Shown: positions 5,613-5,749 of the stretch, piece by piece
Layout: the number at the start of each line of letters is the position of its first letter
How positions within the stretch are numbered: the first letter of the stretch is position 1
The notes under the pieces: model-generated
Told to the model about the DNA's origin: nothing
The model's input: the letters and a program-made list of their open reading frames with translations, nothing else
Database searches by the model: none
Program-made: the position numbers and the translations under genes
From: Syntrophomonadaceae bacterium
Lineage (GTDB): Bacteria > Bacillota > Syntrophomonadia > Syntrophomonadales > Syntrophomonadaceae
DNA length: 5,749 nt
Direction of reading: 5' to 3'
Assembly: GCA_030526885.1 (NCBI GenBank)
Contig: JAUNBV010000119.1
Coordinates: 1-5,749, forward strand

Positions 5613-5655
5613 GAACAAAACGAGCCCCCGGCAAGCTTGACGCGCTCCGGGGGCT
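5613..5655 (-). terminator. GC-rich hairpin terminator, best read on the minus strand
   Basis: AGCCCCCGG (5623-5631) and CCGGGGGCT (5647-5655) form a perfect nine-base stem around a 15-base loop. On the minus strand it is followed by CGTTTTGTT, a T-rich tail; on the plus strand no T run follows. It lies 13 bases beyond the stop of a possible minus-strand frame entering from the right. It could also help end the plus-strand small gene. Confidence 0.65.
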
Positions 5656-5668
5656 GATGCTAGGTTAG

Positions 5669-5749
5669 TCAGGGGACGGCGGGATTAAAAGCGGCGGATT
5701 TCGGGCGGGGCGGTGAAGGAGCAAAAGGCGGCGGTGGCGTCCCGAAAAT
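5669..5749 (-). CDS. Possible 3' end of a proline-rich minus-strand gene
   Basis: From the right edge a minus-strand frame of 26 sense codons ends in TGA (5671-5669), reading roughly IFGTPPPPFAPSPPRPKSAAFNPAVP. The stop is followed 13 bases later by a terminator hairpin in the same direction, which is the main support. The sequence is proline-rich and low in complexity, so family assignment is impossible. The GC-rich strand could as easily be non-coding or carry a plus-strand start (GTG near 5711). Confidence 0.3.
   Translation of the reverse strand: MFGTPPPPFAPSPPRPKSAAFNPAVP

Noticed and set aside
3940..5749. Duplicate tRNA 3' end as an attachment site
   Set aside because: No second copy of the T-arm and acceptor 3' sequence was found to the right within the window.

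Overview
The window looks like chromosomal DNA of a Gram-positive, endospore-forming Firmicute, probably of the Clostridia. Base composition is roughly balanced by eye. Evidence for this is strong AAAGGAGG-type ribosome binding sites, consensus SigA-like promoters, a DUF815 AAA+ ATPase, a HisJ-type PHP phosphoesterase, a DUF1657 protein behind a SigG-like forespore promoter, and a tRNA gene with an encoded CCA end. No lineage can be named from this alone.

Left to right: (1) 1-1110, minus strand: trkA, the NAD-binding regulatory subunit of a Trk/Ktr potassium transporter, cut by the left edge. (2) 1250-2643, plus strand: a single-gene unit with promoter, strong RBS, a DUF815-family AAA+ ATPase and a hairpin terminator; it diverges from trkA. 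(3) 2672-3799, minus strand: a PHP-family histidinol-phosphatase-like metalloenzyme followed by a 66-residue DUF1657 protein. A GCATA-N18-CATACTA promoter for the small gene overlaps the stop codon of the enzyme gene, so the small gene is probably switched on separately in the forespore. (4) 3826-4014, plus strand: tRNA-Leu(GAG) with a perfect TTGACA-N17-TATAAT promoter and its own terminator. (5) 4015-4853: about 840 bases with no believable gene. It holds a purine-rich tract, short GGAGCAA tandem repeats and TTAACAA repeats about 20 bp apart. (6) 4854-5588: a divergent pair, made of a 106-residue XRE-type repressor (minus) and an 86-residue protein resembling the Spo0A C-terminal-domain family (plus). 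(7) 5589-5749: a GC-rich hairpin that suits a minus-strand terminator, and perhaps the last 26 codons of a proline-rich minus-strand gene entering from the right.

The left two thirds is ordinary housekeeping and sporulation sequence. The part to the right of the tRNA has the look of an accessory region: a long non-coding stretch, then a small repressor divergent from a small gene. No integrase, transposase or duplicated tRNA end is visible. The two divergent promoters share a 13-bp element in inverted orientation (12 of 13 matching) over both -10 boxes, which suggests one regulator controls both genes. I see no CRISPR array, complete mobile element or clearly new defence system.
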